Assembly: GCF_005153485.1 (NCBI RefSeq)
Contig: NZ_CP039740.1
Location: 744,001 to 808,000 of the forward strand
DNA: 64,000 nt
Direction: 5' to 3'
Source of the DNA: Pseudolabrys sp. FHR47
Lineage (GTDB): Bacteria; Pseudomonadota; Alphaproteobacteria; Rhizobiales; Xanthobacteraceae
The notes beneath the pieces were generated by a model, which saw nothing but the letters and a program-made list of their open reading frames with translations, had not been told where the DNA came from and ran no database searches. Below, piece after piece: positions 24,563 to 33,412 of the stretch; positions within the stretch are counted from its first letter, which is position 1; each line of letters starts with the position of its first letter. Position numbers and translations under genes: made by a program.

Positions 24563-26062
24563 ATGTATCCGACCCCCAAGCCTGCGCTGCAGCCGAATAC
24601 TTATGCCTATGAGTCCTCGCCGCTGGTGAAGCCGACCGGCTTCCGCGAATACGACGCGCGCTGGCTCCTGGAGAAGGAAATCAACTTGATGGGCGTGCAG
24701 GCCCTCGGCATGGGCCTCGGCACGCTGATCAAGGAAATGGGCGTCAAGCCGGAGATCGTCACCGGCCACGACTTCCGCGGCTATTCGGCCTCGGTGAAGA
24801 TGGCGCTGATCTCCGGCCTGCTGGCGGCCGGCTGCAAGGTGCACGACATCGGCCTGTGCATGACGCCGATGGCCTATTTTGCCCAGTTCGACTTGGACGT
24901 GCCGTGCGTCGCCATGGTCACGGCCTCGCACAACGACAATGGCTGGACCGGCGTGAAGATGGGCGCCAACCGGCCGCTGACCTTCGGGCCGAAGGAAATG
25001 ACACGGCTGAAGGAGATCGTGCTCGAGGCGAAGTTCAATCTCTCCGGCAACGGCTCGTATCATTTCGTCGAGAACTTCCCCGAGCGCTACATCGCCGATC
25101 TCACCAAGCGGCCGAAGATCAAGCGCAAGCTCAAGGTCGTCGCGGCCTGCGGCAACGGCACCGCCGGCGCGTTTGCGCCGCGCATTCTTGAAGCCATCGG
25201 TTGCGAGGTGGTGCCGCTCGACTGCGATCTCGACTACACCTTCCCGCGTTACAATCCGAACACCGAAGACATGAAGATGCTGCACGCCATGCGTGATGCG
25301 GTGCTCATGAACAAGGCCGACGTCGCGCTCGGCTTCGACGGCGACGGCGATCGTTGCGGTGTCGTCGACAACGAGGGCGAGGAAATTTTCGCCGACAAGG
25401 TCGGCGTCATGCTGGCGCGCGACATGTCGGCGTTGCACAAGAATGCGACCTTCGTCGTCGACGTCAAATCGACCGGCTTGTTTCTCACCGATCCGGTGTT
25501 GAAGGCCAATGGCGTCAAGGTGGATTACTGGAAGACCGGCCATTCTTACATCAAGCGCCGCGTCAACGAGCTCGGCGCCATTGCCGGCTTCGAGAAGTCG
25601 GGCCATTTCTTCTTCAACAAGCCGTTCGGCCGTGGCTATGACGACGGCATGATCTTCGCGCTGGCGGTCTGCGACATGCTCGACCGTAACCCGGACAAGA
25701 CCATGGCCGACCTGCGCAAGGCGCTGCCCAAAACCTGGGGTTCGCCGACCATGGCGCCGCACTGCGACGACGAGAAGAAGTACGGCATCGTCGACGCCGT
25801 GGTGAAGCACTTCGAGGAACTGAAGAAGGACGGCATACGTTTTGCCGGCGAGCCGATCCGCGATCTGGTCACCGTCAACGGCGTGCGCGTCACCGTGGCC
25901 GACGGCACCTGGGGGCTGGTGCGCGCCTCATCGAATAAGCCGGAGTTGGTGGTCGTGGTCGAAAGCCCGGTCTCCGAATCTCGCATGCGCGAGATGTTCA
26001 AGGCGGTCGACGGTGTGCTGCGCAAGCACCCCGAGGTTGGCGAGTATAATCAGACGATTTGA
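24563..26062 (+). CDS. Phosphomannomutase/phosphoglucomutase
   Basis: The 499-residue alpha-D-phosphohexomutase interconverts hexose-6-phosphate and hexose-1-phosphate and supplies nucleotide sugars for surface polysaccharides. The phosphoserine loop is TASHNDNGW (Ser122; most family members have TASHNP), the metal site is GFDGDGDRCG, and the sugar-specificity loop is GFEKSGHFF. The GEKSGH-type motif fits Glc/Man dual specificity. The start is ATG 24563 after GAGGAATTG; an upstream extension of 34 residues is not family-like. It lies near ugd, acyltransferase and kdsB genes, consistent with envelope sugar supply. Confidence 0.92.
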   Translation: MYPTPKPALQPNTYAYESSPLVKPTGFREYDARWLLEKEINLMGVQALGMGLGTLIKEMGVKPEIVTGHDFRGYSASVKMALISGLLAAGCKVHDIGLCMTPMAYFAQFDLDVPCVAMVTASHNDNGWTGVKMGANRPLTFGPKEMTRLKEIVLEAKFNLSGNGSYHFVENFPERYIADLTKRPKIKRKLKVVAACGNGTAGAFAPRILEAIGCEVVPLDCDLDYTFPRYNPNTEDMKMLHAMRDAVLMNKADVALGFDGDGDRCGVVDNEGEEIFADKVGVMLARDMSALHKNATFVVDVKSTGLFLTDPVLKANGVKVDYWKTGHSYIKRRVNELGAIAGFEKSGHFFFNKPFGRGYDDGMIFALAVCDMLDRNPDKTMADLRKALPKTWGSPTMAPHCDDEKKYGIVDAVVKHFEELKKDGIRFAGEPIRDLVTVNGVRVTVADGTWGLVRASSNKPELVVVVESPVSESRMREMFKAVDGVLRKHPEVGEYNQTI

Positions 26063-26066
26063 GTGA

Positions 26067-26164
26067 TTGTCGTCCCGGGCGACCGAAGGGAGACCCGGGA
26101 CCCATACTCCGCAGCCTATCGATAGATCACGACGTATGGGTCCCCGCCTTCGCGGGGACGACAA
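26067..26164. repeat. Type-B palindromic repeat
   Basis: Two hairpins (GTCCCGGG...CCCGGGAC at 26071-26101 and GTCCCCGCCTTCGCGGGGAC near 26140-26160) with an inverted CCCATAC/GTATGGG pair between them. It fills most of the space between the mutase and monooxygenase genes. Confidence 0.75.
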
Positions 26165-26218
26165 GTGCCGAACTATGTTTCCCTGCCTCTTACCCCCGCG
26201 CTGTGACACACTTGGCGC

Positions 26219-27346
26219 ATGCGCATCGCCATCCTCGGCGCCGGCCCCGCCGGCCTGTACCTGTCCTTCCTGATCAAGCGCCGCGTGCCCAACGCGGACG
26301 TCACGGTGATCGAGCAGAACCCGGCCGACGCAACCTTCGGCTTCGGGGTGGTGTTCTCCGACCGTGCCCTCGAATTCCTGCGCGAGGACGACGAGGAGAC
26401 CTATGCCGCCGTCGTGCCGGCGATGGAATCCTGGCGCGACATGACGCTCAACCATCCCGCCGAGCGCATCGTCATCGATGGCATCGGCTTTGCCGCCATC
26501 GAACGGCTCAGACTGCTGAAGCTGCTGCAGGCGCGCGCCGCGTCGGTGAATGTCACGGCGATCTATGGCTGCGCGGTGAAATCGCTGGATGAGCTCAACG
26601 AATTCGACGTTGTCGTCGGTGCCGATGGCGTCAATTCGCTGGTGCGCCGCACCTACGCGAACGAACTCGGCGCCACGGTCGGGCATCTCACCAACCGTTT
26701 CGCCTGGTTCGGCACCGGCCAGGTGTTCGAGACGCTGACGCAGACCTTCGTCGACACCGAGTGGGGGCCGTTCAACGCGCATCACTACCGCTACGCGCCG
26801 GACCGATCGACCTTCATCGTCGAAACCGGCGCCGACGCGTTCGCGCGCGCCGGGCTGGCGGGAATGGACCCGGTGCAATCGCAGGCATTCTGCGAGAAGA
26901 TCTTCGCCGCGACCCTCGATGGCGAGCCGCTGATCGCCAATAATTCGATCTGGCGACAGTTTCCGCTGGTGCATAACGAACGCTGGTCGCATGGCAAATA
27001 TGTGCTGCTGGGCGACGCGCTGCACACCGCGCATTTCTCTATCGGCTCCGGCACGCGGCTGGCGCTGGAAGACGCCATCGCGCTCGACAAGGCGCTCGCC
27101 GCTCACCCTACGAATGTGCCGGCGGCCTTTGCTGCCTACGAGGCGGCGCGCCGCCCGGTGCTGGAAAAGTTGGTCGGCGGCGCCAATGATAGCGCCAATT
27201 GGTACGAGCATTTCGGCGAGCACATGAAGCTCAAGCCCGCCGATTTCGCGATGAGCTACATCACGCGTTCAGGGCGCGTTGATATCGAGCGGCTGCGGAA
27301 ATTGTCGCCACAGTTTGTGGCGTGGTGGGAAGACGCAAAGAAATAG
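26219..27346 (+). CDS. FAD-dependent monooxygenase (salicylyl-/2-aminobenzoyl-CoA hydroxylase N-half type)
   Basis: The 375-residue flavoprotein has an N-terminal FAD-binding Rossmann motif GAGPAGLYLSFLIKRR, a second FAD motif near LLGDALHTAHFSIGSGTRLA, and a C-terminus (WYEHFGEHMKLKP, ITRSGRVDIERLR) that resembles the N-terminal hydroxylase half of bifunctional salicylyl-CoA 5-hydroxylase and 2-aminobenzoyl-CoA monooxygenase/reductase. In those proteins a second, OYE-like reductase half is fused; here the gene ends after the first half. No CoA-ligase or reductase gene is adjacent. The aromatic-CoA substrate is therefore a family inference. Confidence 0.82.
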   Translation: MRIAILGAGPAGLYLSFLIKRRVPNADVTVIEQNPADATFGFGVVFSDRALEFLREDDEETYAAVVPAMESWRDMTLNHPAERIVIDGIGFAAIERLRLLKLLQARAASVNVTAIYGCAVKSLDELNEFDVVVGADGVNSLVRRTYANELGATVGHLTNRFAWFGTGQVFETLTQTFVDTEWGPFNAHHYRYAPDRSTFIVETGADAFARAGLAGMDPVQSQAFCEKIFAATLDGEPLIANNSIWRQFPLVHNERWSHGKYVLLGDALHTAHFSIGSGTRLALEDAIALDKALAAHPTNVPAAFAAYEAARRPVLEKLVGGANDSANWYEHFGEHMKLKPADFAMSYITRSGRVDIERLRKLSPQFVAWWEDAKK

Positions 27347-27362
27347 CGCATCGCCACATCCT

Positions 27363-27427
27363 CCGTTCGTTCCCGCGAAAGCGGGAACCCAGAAAAGATG
27401 GGCCCCCGCTTTCGCGGGGGCGAACGG
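27363..27427. repeat. Type-B palindromic repeat (short form)
   Basis: Two hairpins, CCGTTCGTTCCCGCGAAAGC and GCCCCCGCTTTCGCGGGGGC, are joined by a short spacer; ends CCGTTCG/CGAACGG are inverted. It lies between the convergent monooxygenase and SDR genes and could act as a bidirectional transcription stop. Confidence 0.75.
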
Positions 27428-27439
27428 TGAAGGCGCTGA

Positions 27440-28225
27440 CTAGCTGTTCCTCATCTGCTTTCGCAGCGTCGGCAATCCAATGCCCGTCGAATCAAACCCG
27501 CCATCGACGCACAAAATCTGCCCGGTGATGTAGCTCGCCCGTTCGCTCGACAGGAAGAAGATGGCTTCCGCCAGTTCTTCCTCGAGGCCGTAGCGGTTGA
27601 GCGGCATGTGGTCGTGATAGTCGGCACGGATTTCCGGCGTATGCACGGCTTTCGCCATCGCCGTGTCGACCGGACCGGGCGCCACCGCATTGACGCGGAT
27701 ATTGTACTGCGCCAATTCCGCCGCCTGCTGCTTGGTAAGATGGGCTAGGCCTGCTTTGCTGGTGCCGTAGGCGGTGCGCAGCGTTGACGCTCGCAAGCCC
27801 GAGATGGAAGTAATATTCACAATCGCGCCGCCGCCGCCGTCGCGCATCATCGGCGCCGCCGCCTGCGCGCACAAAAACGGCCCGGTGAGGTTTACGGCCA
27901 TCACCCGCGACCAGTCTTCATAAGTCACGTCGAGGATCGGCTTGAAGACCGCGATTCCGGCATTGTTGACCAGGGCATCGAGCCGCCCGAACTGGCGGGC
28001 GACGGCGTCGAAGGCCAGCATCACCGCGTCCGGCTGCGCCACGTCGCATTCGATAGCCATGATGTCGTGTTCATGGGCCAGCGCCGCATGGGCGGCGTGT
28101 AAGGTCTCGGAATTGATGTCGAGCAGCGCGACCTTGTAGCCCTCGGCAAGAAACCGCTTCGCGGCGGCAAGCCCGATGCCGCGCGCGGCCCCTGTGACCA
28201 GGGCCACCTTGTCAGTCGTCGTCAT
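27440..28225 (-). CDS. Short-chain dehydrogenase/reductase
   Basis: The 261-residue classical SDR has the cofactor motif TGAARGIG, NNAG at NNAGIAVF, and the catalytic Ser-Tyr-Lys set (ITSISG, AYGTSKAGLAHL). A C-terminal GQILCVDGG is also typical. The acidic LLDINSE after strand 2 suggests NAD(H) preference. The start is ATG 28225 with GGGAGGG upstream. The substrate is unknown. It is convergent with the monooxygenase gene and divergent from the eRF1-like gene. Confidence 0.93.
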   Translation of the reverse strand: MTTTDKVALVTGAARGIGLAAAKRFLAEGYKVALLDINSETLHAAHAALAHEHDIMAIECDVAQPDAVMLAFDAVARQFGRLDALVNNAGIAVFKPILDVTYEDWSRVMAVNLTGPFLCAQAAAPMMRDGGGGAIVNITSISGLRASTLRTAYGTSKAGLAHLTKQQAAELAQYNIRVNAVAPGPVDTAMAKAVHTPEIRADYHDHMPLNRYGLEEELAEAIFFLSSERASYITGQILCVDGGFDSTGIGLPTLRKQMRNS

Positions 28226-28417
28226 GATCCCTCCCGCACGGCCGGCGTTCAGCGCCTGCCTGTCGCCGCAGTTCAACCGGTTGCGCGGCTGGTATCAAGG
28301 GGTGCGCGGCGTCGCCACAATCATGCGCTAGATCAAAACACTCGGGCCCGGCCCGCGGCATGGTCCGAGCCGAAACAGGGCCCTGACGGGTCGCATTCTT
28401 CATCCAAGGGATTTGTC

Positions 28418-28804
28418 ATGAGCCACTATCACGCCATCGTCTGGATCGATCACCGCGAGGCGCGGGTTTTCCATTTCAACCCGACCGACGCCGACAAGCA
28501 GGTCATCCACCCGGACAAGCCGGCCAAGCACCTGCACCATAAGGCCGGCGAACTCGGACCGGGCCATGCCCCGGCGGACCACGAGTTTTTGCACGCCGTG
28601 GCGCAGGCCGTCGCGGATGCCGGCGCGGTGCTCATCACTGGACCGGGTAACGCCAAGAATCAACTGGTGAAGCACATCGAAAGCCACGACGCGCCGCTGA
28701 AGAAGCTGATCGCCGGGGTCGAGACCGTCGACCATCCGAGCGACGGACAGCTCGTCGCCCACGCGCGCAAGTACTTCAAGGCCGAAGACCGCATGACCAA
28801 GTGA
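28418..28804 (+). CDS. Small eRF1-domain-3-like ('translational machinery') protein
   Basis: The 128-residue cytosolic protein begins HYHAIVWIDHREARVFHF and has LHHKAGELGPGHAPADHEF, VLITGPGNAKNQLVKHI and a C-terminal HARKYFKAEDRM. The 'GPGNAK..L..HI' segment resembles domain 3 of eRF1/Pelota and the bacterial proteins annotated as translational machinery or host-attachment proteins. It is rich in His (about a dozen), which is notable. No function is established to my knowledge. ATG 28418 has AAGGGA about 10 bases upstream. Confidence 0.72.
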   Translation: MSHYHAIVWIDHREARVFHFNPTDADKQVIHPDKPAKHLHHKAGELGPGHAPADHEFLHAVAQAVADAGAVLITGPGNAKNQLVKHIESHDAPLKKLIAGVETVDHPSDGQLVAHARKYFKAEDRMTK

Positions 28805-28817
28805 TTGGTCTTTGCGA

Positions 28818-29678
28818 TCAGTCCTCGCCGTCTTCCTTGAACGTGTTGCGATAGGGGTGCGCGGGATAGACGCCGAGGATACGCAATTCCTTGGAGAAGA
28901 AAGCGAGCTCTTCCAGCGCATGAACCAGCGCGGTGTCGTCGGGGTGGCCCTCGACGTCGGCGTAGAACTGCGTGGCGAAGAAGTTGCCGCCGACCATGTA
29001 GCTCTCGAGCTTGGTCATGTTGACGCCGTTGGTGGCAAAACCGCCCATCGCCTTGTACAGCGCGGCCGGCAGGTTGCGCACCCGGAAGACGAAAGTCGTG
29101 ATGACCTTGCCGTTGCCGGGCTTGGCCCATTTTTTCTCCGGCGACAGCACGACGAAACGCGTCGTCGAGTTCGACTCGTCCTCGACGTTCTCTTTCAGGA
29201 TATTCAGGCCGTAGATTTCCGCGGCCAGCCGCGAGCCGATGGCGGCGCGGGTGATGTCATTCGCTTCGGCGATTTCGCGCGCCGATCCGGCCGTGTCGGC
29301 GCCGATCACCGGCGTGAGCTTGAGGTCGCGAATGACCTTGCGGCACTGGCCGAGCGCCATCACATGGCTCTGCACCGTCTTGATGGTCGCAAGCGTTGCA
29401 CCCTTCGGCGCCATCAGTTGATTGCGGATCGGCAAAAACCACTCGCCGATGATGTGCAGCTTCGCGGTCGGCATCAGGTGGTGGATGTCGGCGACACGGC
29501 CGGCCACCGAATTCTCGATCGGGATCATGCCGAGATCGACATCGCCGCTTTCCAGCGCGGTGAAGCAATCCTCGAACGTGGCAGCGGGCACCGGCTCGTA
29601 ATCGGGATAGGCTTCGCGGCAGGCGATGTCTGAATTCGCGCCGAGTTCGCCCTGGAAGATGATTTTCTTGGTGGCCAT
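28818..29678 (-). CDS. pheA: Prephenate dehydratase
   Basis: Converts prephenate to phenylpyruvate in phenylalanine synthesis. The 286-residue monofunctional enzyme (no chorismate mutase domain) has IFQGELGANSDIACREAYP at the N-terminus, IPIENSVAGRVADIHHL, the catalytic TRF motif in STTRFVVLS, and a C-terminal ACT domain with an ESYMVGGNFFATQFYADVEG region (Phe-binding ESRP-type site changed to ESYM). It follows kdsB on the minus strand with a 51-base gap. Confidence 0.95.
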   Translation of the reverse strand: MATKKIIFQGELGANSDIACREAYPDYEPVPAATFEDCFTALESGDVDLGMIPIENSVAGRVADIHHLMPTAKLHIIGEWFLPIRNQLMAPKGATLATIKTVQSHVMALGQCRKVIRDLKLTPVIGADTAGSAREIAEANDITRAAIGSRLAAEIYGLNILKENVEDESNSTTRFVVLSPEKKWAKPGNGKVITTFVFRVRNLPAALYKAMGGFATNGVNMTKLESYMVGGNFFATQFYADVEGHPDDTALVHALEELAFFSKELRILGVYPAHPYRNTFKEDGED

Positions 29679-29729
29679 GTCATTCCTGCCTTGTGTGGCG
29701 GAGGGGGTACGCGCTGGCGGCGAGCCGAG

Positions 29730-30458
29730 TCAACCGGCCAGCATTCTGCGCGCCTTCTCGAGGTCTTCGGGCGTGTCGACGCCGAGCGGCACCGAGCCCA
29801 CCACGGCGATGTCGATGCGCATGCCGTTATCCAACGCGCGCAGTTGCTCCAGCCGCTCACGCTGCTCATTGGCCGAAGGCGGCAGCTTGACGAAACGCTC
29901 CAACGCCGCGCGTTTGTAGGCGTAAAGTCCGATGTGGTGATAGTGCGGGCCGGGGCCCTCGGCGTCGGCGCGGGTGAAGGTCGTGGCGCGCATATGGCCG
30001 GAGCCGATCGTGACGCCTTTGGCCTTGACCACGTTGGGGTTGGTCAGTTCGGCCGGATCGTGGATGACGGCGGCCAGCGTGGCGATGTCCACGGCCGGGT
30101 CGGCGAGCGGTCCGAGCGCGGCGCGGATATCGCCCGGCGCGATGGTCGGCAGGTCGCCCTGGACATTGACGATCTGGGCCACCCGGTGCTCGGGGTCCAC
30201 CATCTCCAGCGCTTCGAAGATCCGATCCGAACCGGAGGCGTGGTCGGTGGCGGTCATCACCGCGCGGCCGCCGGCCTTTTCAACCGCCGCCTGCACGGCT
30301 TCGGAATCGGTCGCCACCACGACCTCGCCAATGTGGGCCTCATGGGCTCGCCGCAGCACCTGGACGATCATCGGCAGGCCGTTGATATCGGCCAAAGGCT
30401 TGCCGGGCAGCCGGGTTGAGGCCATGCGGGCCGGTATGAGGATGATGGTCGCAGTCAT
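29730..30458 (-). CDS. kdsB: 3-deoxy-manno-octulosonate cytidylyltransferase
   Basis: Activates KDO as CMP-KDO for lipopolysaccharide inner-core synthesis. The 242-residue protein shows [24 protein letters not shown] and the VNVQGDLP motif typical of KdsB. It is upstream of pheA on the same strand and divergent from cycM, an arrangement familiar from Bradyrhizobium-like genomes. The ATG at 30458 is the only sensible start. Confidence 0.96.
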   Translation of the reverse strand: MTATIILIPARMASTRLPGKPLADINGLPMIVQVLRRAHEAHIGEVVVATDSEAVQAAVEKAGGRAVMTATDHASGSDRIFEALEMVDPEHRVAQIVNVQGDLPTIAPGDIRAALGPLADPAVDIATLAAVIHDPAELTNPNVVKAKGVTIGSGHMRATTFTRADAEGPGPHYHHIGLYAYKRAALERFVKLPPSANEQRERLEQLRALDNGMRIDIAVVGSVPLGVDTPEDLEKARRMLAG

Positions 30459-30578
30459 GGCTTCCGGGGCACCAAATTGTAGCGGGTGGACGGGCTTATA
30501 CGGGTTGCCACAGGGCCGGCAAACCGGCTATTTGTCCGCCAGGTTTGGTCCGCATCCCCTCTTCGGGAACCGTTTTCC

Positions 30579-31130
30579 ATGAACTCTTTCGAACTGAACA
30601 AGATTCTCGGCGCCGTGCTGGCGACCTGTCTGGCCCTGCTGTCGCTGAACATCGGCGCTTCGGCGCTGTTTGCCCCGGAGGCGCCGGCCAAGCCGGGCTA
30701 CGCCATCGCGGTCAAGGAAGAGGGCAAGGGCGGCCCTGCGGCGCCGGCTGAACCGGAAAAGCCGATCGCCGTGCTGCTAGCCAGCGCTTCAGTGGAAAAG
30801 GGTGCAGCCGCCGCCAAGCAATGCGCCTCCTGCCACACCTTCGAAAAGGGCGGCCCGAACCGCGTCGGTCCGAACCTCTATGACATCGTCGGCCACGAAG
30901 TCGGCACCGGCCGCGGCGGCTTCAACTTCTCGGCCGCCATGAAGGCCAAGGGCGGCAAGTGGACCTACGATGACCTCAATGTGTTCCTCAAGAACCCGCG
31001 TGGCGCCATCCCGGGCACCAACATGACCTTCGCCGGCCTTTCGCGCGACACTGTCCGCGCCGATGTCATCGCTTATCTGCGCTCGCTGTCCGACAGCCCG
31101 CAGCCTTTGCCGGCCGCGGCGGCCAAGTAG
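30579..31130 (+). CDS. cycM: Membrane-anchored cytochrome c (CycM)
   Basis: Electron carrier between the bc1 complex and a terminal oxidase. The 183-residue protein has an N-terminal uncleaved anchor (residues ~8-31), a Pro/Ala/Glu linker, a single heme motif CASCH (82-86), PNRVGPNLYDIVG, and the Met ligand in GTNMTFAGL. This matches the 20-kDa CycM of Bradyrhizobium in length and layout. The start is ATG 30579, although an in-frame ATG at 30486 exists; the downstream one puts the anchor at the N-terminus. A terminator follows. Confidence 0.93.
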   Translation: MNSFELNKILGAVLATCLALLSLNIGASALFAPEAPAKPGYAIAVKEEGKGGPAAPAEPEKPIAVLLASASVEKGAAAAKQCASCHTFEKGGPNRVGPNLYDIVGHEVGTGRGGFNFSAAMKAKGGKWTYDDLNVFLKNPRGAIPGTNMTFAGLSRDTVRADVIAYLRSLSDSPQPLPAAAAK

Positions 31131-31153
31131 CCTTTCGCGCAATCCCTCGTTTC

Positions 31154-31187
31154 GACGGCCGGGCCCCAAAAGCCCGGCCGTTTCATT
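31154..31187 (+). terminator. Rho-independent terminator of cycM
   Basis: A perfect 9-bp stem (CGGCCGGGC 31156-31164 with GCCCGGCCG 31172-31180), a 7-base loop and then TTTCATT. It begins 24 bases after the cycM stop. The remaining ~190 bases up to the yejA start hold the presumed transporter promoter. Confidence 0.85.
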
Positions 31188-31377
31188 ACGGGCCTGTAAT
31201 TGCGGCGATTGGCCACGGAGATTTGAGGGCATTCGGGGTGTTCCGCGCCGTCGGCGCTGGCCGGGGACCGAAAAACCGACATAATCGGAACCGAACTCGA
31301 CAGGGTCGGCCAAGATAGCGTCCTGAGCCGGCGGAACCTCGTTTGGACCCACGACTTTTCGACAAGACGGCCCGCCC

Positions 31378-33261
31378 ATGAAAATTTCCCGACGCAGTCT
31401 CCTCCAATCCACCGCCGCAGCCGTCGCCGCACCGGCGCTCGGAGGCTTCGGCGCGATGTCGTTTGGGGCTGTGGCCACGGCGCAGGACAGACCGTGGAAG
31501 CACGGCCTGTCGCTGTTCGGGGATGTGAAATATCCCGCCGGCTTCAAGCATTTCGAGTACGTCAATCCGGCCGCGCCGCAGGGCGGCACTGTCCGCATGG
31601 CGGGCTTCGGCACTTTCGATAACTTCAACGAAGTCGTGGCGATGGTGAAGGGCAACATCGCCATGGGCACCAGCCTCATCAGCGAGACTTTGATGACGCC
31701 GGCCTTTGACGAAGTCTCGACCGAATACGGGCTGCTGGCGGACGCCGTGCGCTACGCCGACGATTTCTCCTGGGTCACTTATCGCCTCGATGCCAAAGCG
31801 CGCTGGCATGACGGCAAGCCCGTGACCGTCGACGATGTGATTTTCTCCTTCAACGTCCTCAAGGAGAACCGCCCCGATCTCGCCGCCTATTACAGCCACG
31901 TTACCAAGGCCGAGAAGACGGGCGAGCGGGAAATCACCTTCACCTTCGACATGCCGGGGAACCGCGAACTGCCGCATATCGTTGGCCAGCTCACCATTCT
32001 GCCGAAGCATTGGTGGGAAGGGACGGACAAGTCCGGCAACAAGCGCGACATCACCGCGACGACTTTGGAGCCGCCGCTCGGTTCGGGACCCTATCGCGTC
32101 AAGGAATTCGCGCCGGGCCGCACCATCGTCTACGAGAAGGTCGCCGACTATTGGGGCAAGGACCTCAACGTCAATATCGGCACCAACAACTTCGCGCAGA
32201 TCCGTTACGAATATTTCCGTGACATGACCGTCGCGCTCGAAGCCTTCAAGGGTGACCAGATCGATTTCCGTTCCGAGTCGAGCGCCAAGGACTGGGCGAC
32301 CGCCTACGATTTCCCGGCGGTGCAGCAGAAGAAGGTGGTGCGCGAAGAGTTTCCGCAGACCAGCAGCGGCGTGATGCAGTGTTTCGCCTTCAATATCCGT
32401 CGCGACAAATTCAAGGATGCCCGATTGCGCCGGGCGTTCAACTATGCGTTCGATTTCGACAAGATGAACAAGCAGTTGTTCTACGGTGCGTACAAGCGCA
32501 TCGACAGCTATTTCTTCGGCACCGAGCTGGCCAGTTCCGGTGTGCCGCAGGGTCTCGAGCTGGAGATTCTCGAAAGCGTGCGTTCGCAAGTGCCGGCCGA
32601 ACTTTTCTCGCAACCGTACACCAATCCCGACTACAGCAAACCGCAGTCAGAGCGCATGAATCTGGGTGCGGCGCTCAAGCTGTTCAGCGCGGCCGGTTAC
32701 GAGATCAAGAACACCAAGTTGGTTAACGTCAAAACCGGTGAACGCCTGTCGGTCGAATTCCTTCTTGTCCAGCCGACTTTTGAGCGTGTCGTTCTGCCCT
32801 ACAAGGCGGAGCTGGAGAAGATCGGCGTCGAGGTCAGTGTCCGCACGGTCGACGTGTCGCAGTACCAGAACCGGCTGCGGCAATGGGATTTCGACATGAT
32901 CGTCGCGTCGTGGGGGCAATCGCTGTCGCCGGGTAACGAGCAGCGCGAGTTCTGGGGCTCGCAGGCCGCCGACCGTCCGGGTTCGCGCAACCAGATCGGC
33001 ATCAAGAATCCGGCAATCGACAAACTGATCGACCGCGTCATCTTCGCCAAGAGCCGCGAAGAACTGGTGGCGGCGACGCATGCGCTCGATCGCGTGCTGT
33101 TGTGGAACGACTACGTCGTGCCGCAGTGGAGCTATCCGTTCCAGCGCACGGCGCGGTGGGACCGCTTCAGCCATCCGGAAACCATGCCGAAATACGGCGC
33201 CTCGGCCTTTCCCACCGTCTGGTGGTGGGACGAAGCCAAGGCGGCAAAGGCCGTGCGGTGA
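31378..33261 (+). CDS. yejA: Peptide ABC transporter, substrate-binding protein 1 (YejA-like)
   Basis: The 627-residue periplasmic solute-binding protein of family 5 has a Tat-type signal (SRRSLLQSTAAAVAAPALGG). The mature part has LFGDVKYPAGFKHFEYVNPAAPQGG and the family's RWHDGKPVTVDDVIFSFNVL and LGSGPYRVKEF motifs. It heads a five-gene operon with a second binding protein, two permeases and a double ATPase, matching E. coli yejABEF, which imports peptides including microcin C. The ligand range is inferred from the family. Confidence 0.93.
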   Translation: MKISRRSLLQSTAAAVAAPALGGFGAMSFGAVATAQDRPWKHGLSLFGDVKYPAGFKHFEYVNPAAPQGGTVRMAGFGTFDNFNEVVAMVKGNIAMGTSLISETLMTPAFDEVSTEYGLLADAVRYADDFSWVTYRLDAKARWHDGKPVTVDDVIFSFNVLKENRPDLAAYYSHVTKAEKTGEREITFTFDMPGNRELPHIVGQLTILPKHWWEGTDKSGNKRDITATTLEPPLGSGPYRVKEFAPGRTIVYEKVADYWGKDLNVNIGTNNFAQIRYEYFRDMTVALEAFKGDQIDFRSESSAKDWATAYDFPAVQQKKVVREEFPQTSSGVMQCFAFNIRRDKFKDARLRRAFNYAFDFDKMNKQLFYGAYKRIDSYFFGTELASSGVPQGLELEILESVRSQVPAELFSQPYTNPDYSKPQSERMNLGAALKLFSAAGYEIKNTKLVNVKTGERLSVEFLLVQPTFERVVLPYKAELEKIGVEVSVRTVDVSQYQNRLRQWDFDMIVASWGQSLSPGNEQREFWGSQAADRPGSRNQIGIKNPAIDKLIDRVIFAKSREELVAATHALDRVLLWNDYVVPQWSYPFQRTARWDRFSHPETMPKYGASAFPTVWWWDEAKAAKAVR

Positions 33262-33274
33262 CGCTTTTCTTCTT

Positions 33275-33412
33275 CACCTCCCCCTTGTGGGGAGGTCGCT
33301 CATCGGAGCGCAGCGACGATGAGCGGGTGGGGGTAATTGCTTGAGGCAAGGATGAGCGGCTCCAAACTTCTACCCCCCACCCCAACCCTCCCCCACAAGG
33401 GGGGAGGGAGCA
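33275..33412. repeat. Type-A palindromic repeat spanning the start of the second binding-protein gene
   Basis: Outer arms CACCTCCCCCTTGTGGGGAG (33279 on) and CCCTCCCCCACAAGGGGGGA (near 33388) are each hairpins, with a CGCTCATCG/CGATGAGCG pair and GGTGGGGGTA/TACCCCCCACC blocks inside. It is the same family as at 2449 and within polA. Its right half is translated as the first residues of the second binding protein. Confidence 0.85.

Noticed and set aside
31186..32613. Minus-strand 475-codon frame opposite the first YejA-like gene
   Set aside because: Antisense shadow; also reads through the cycM terminator region.
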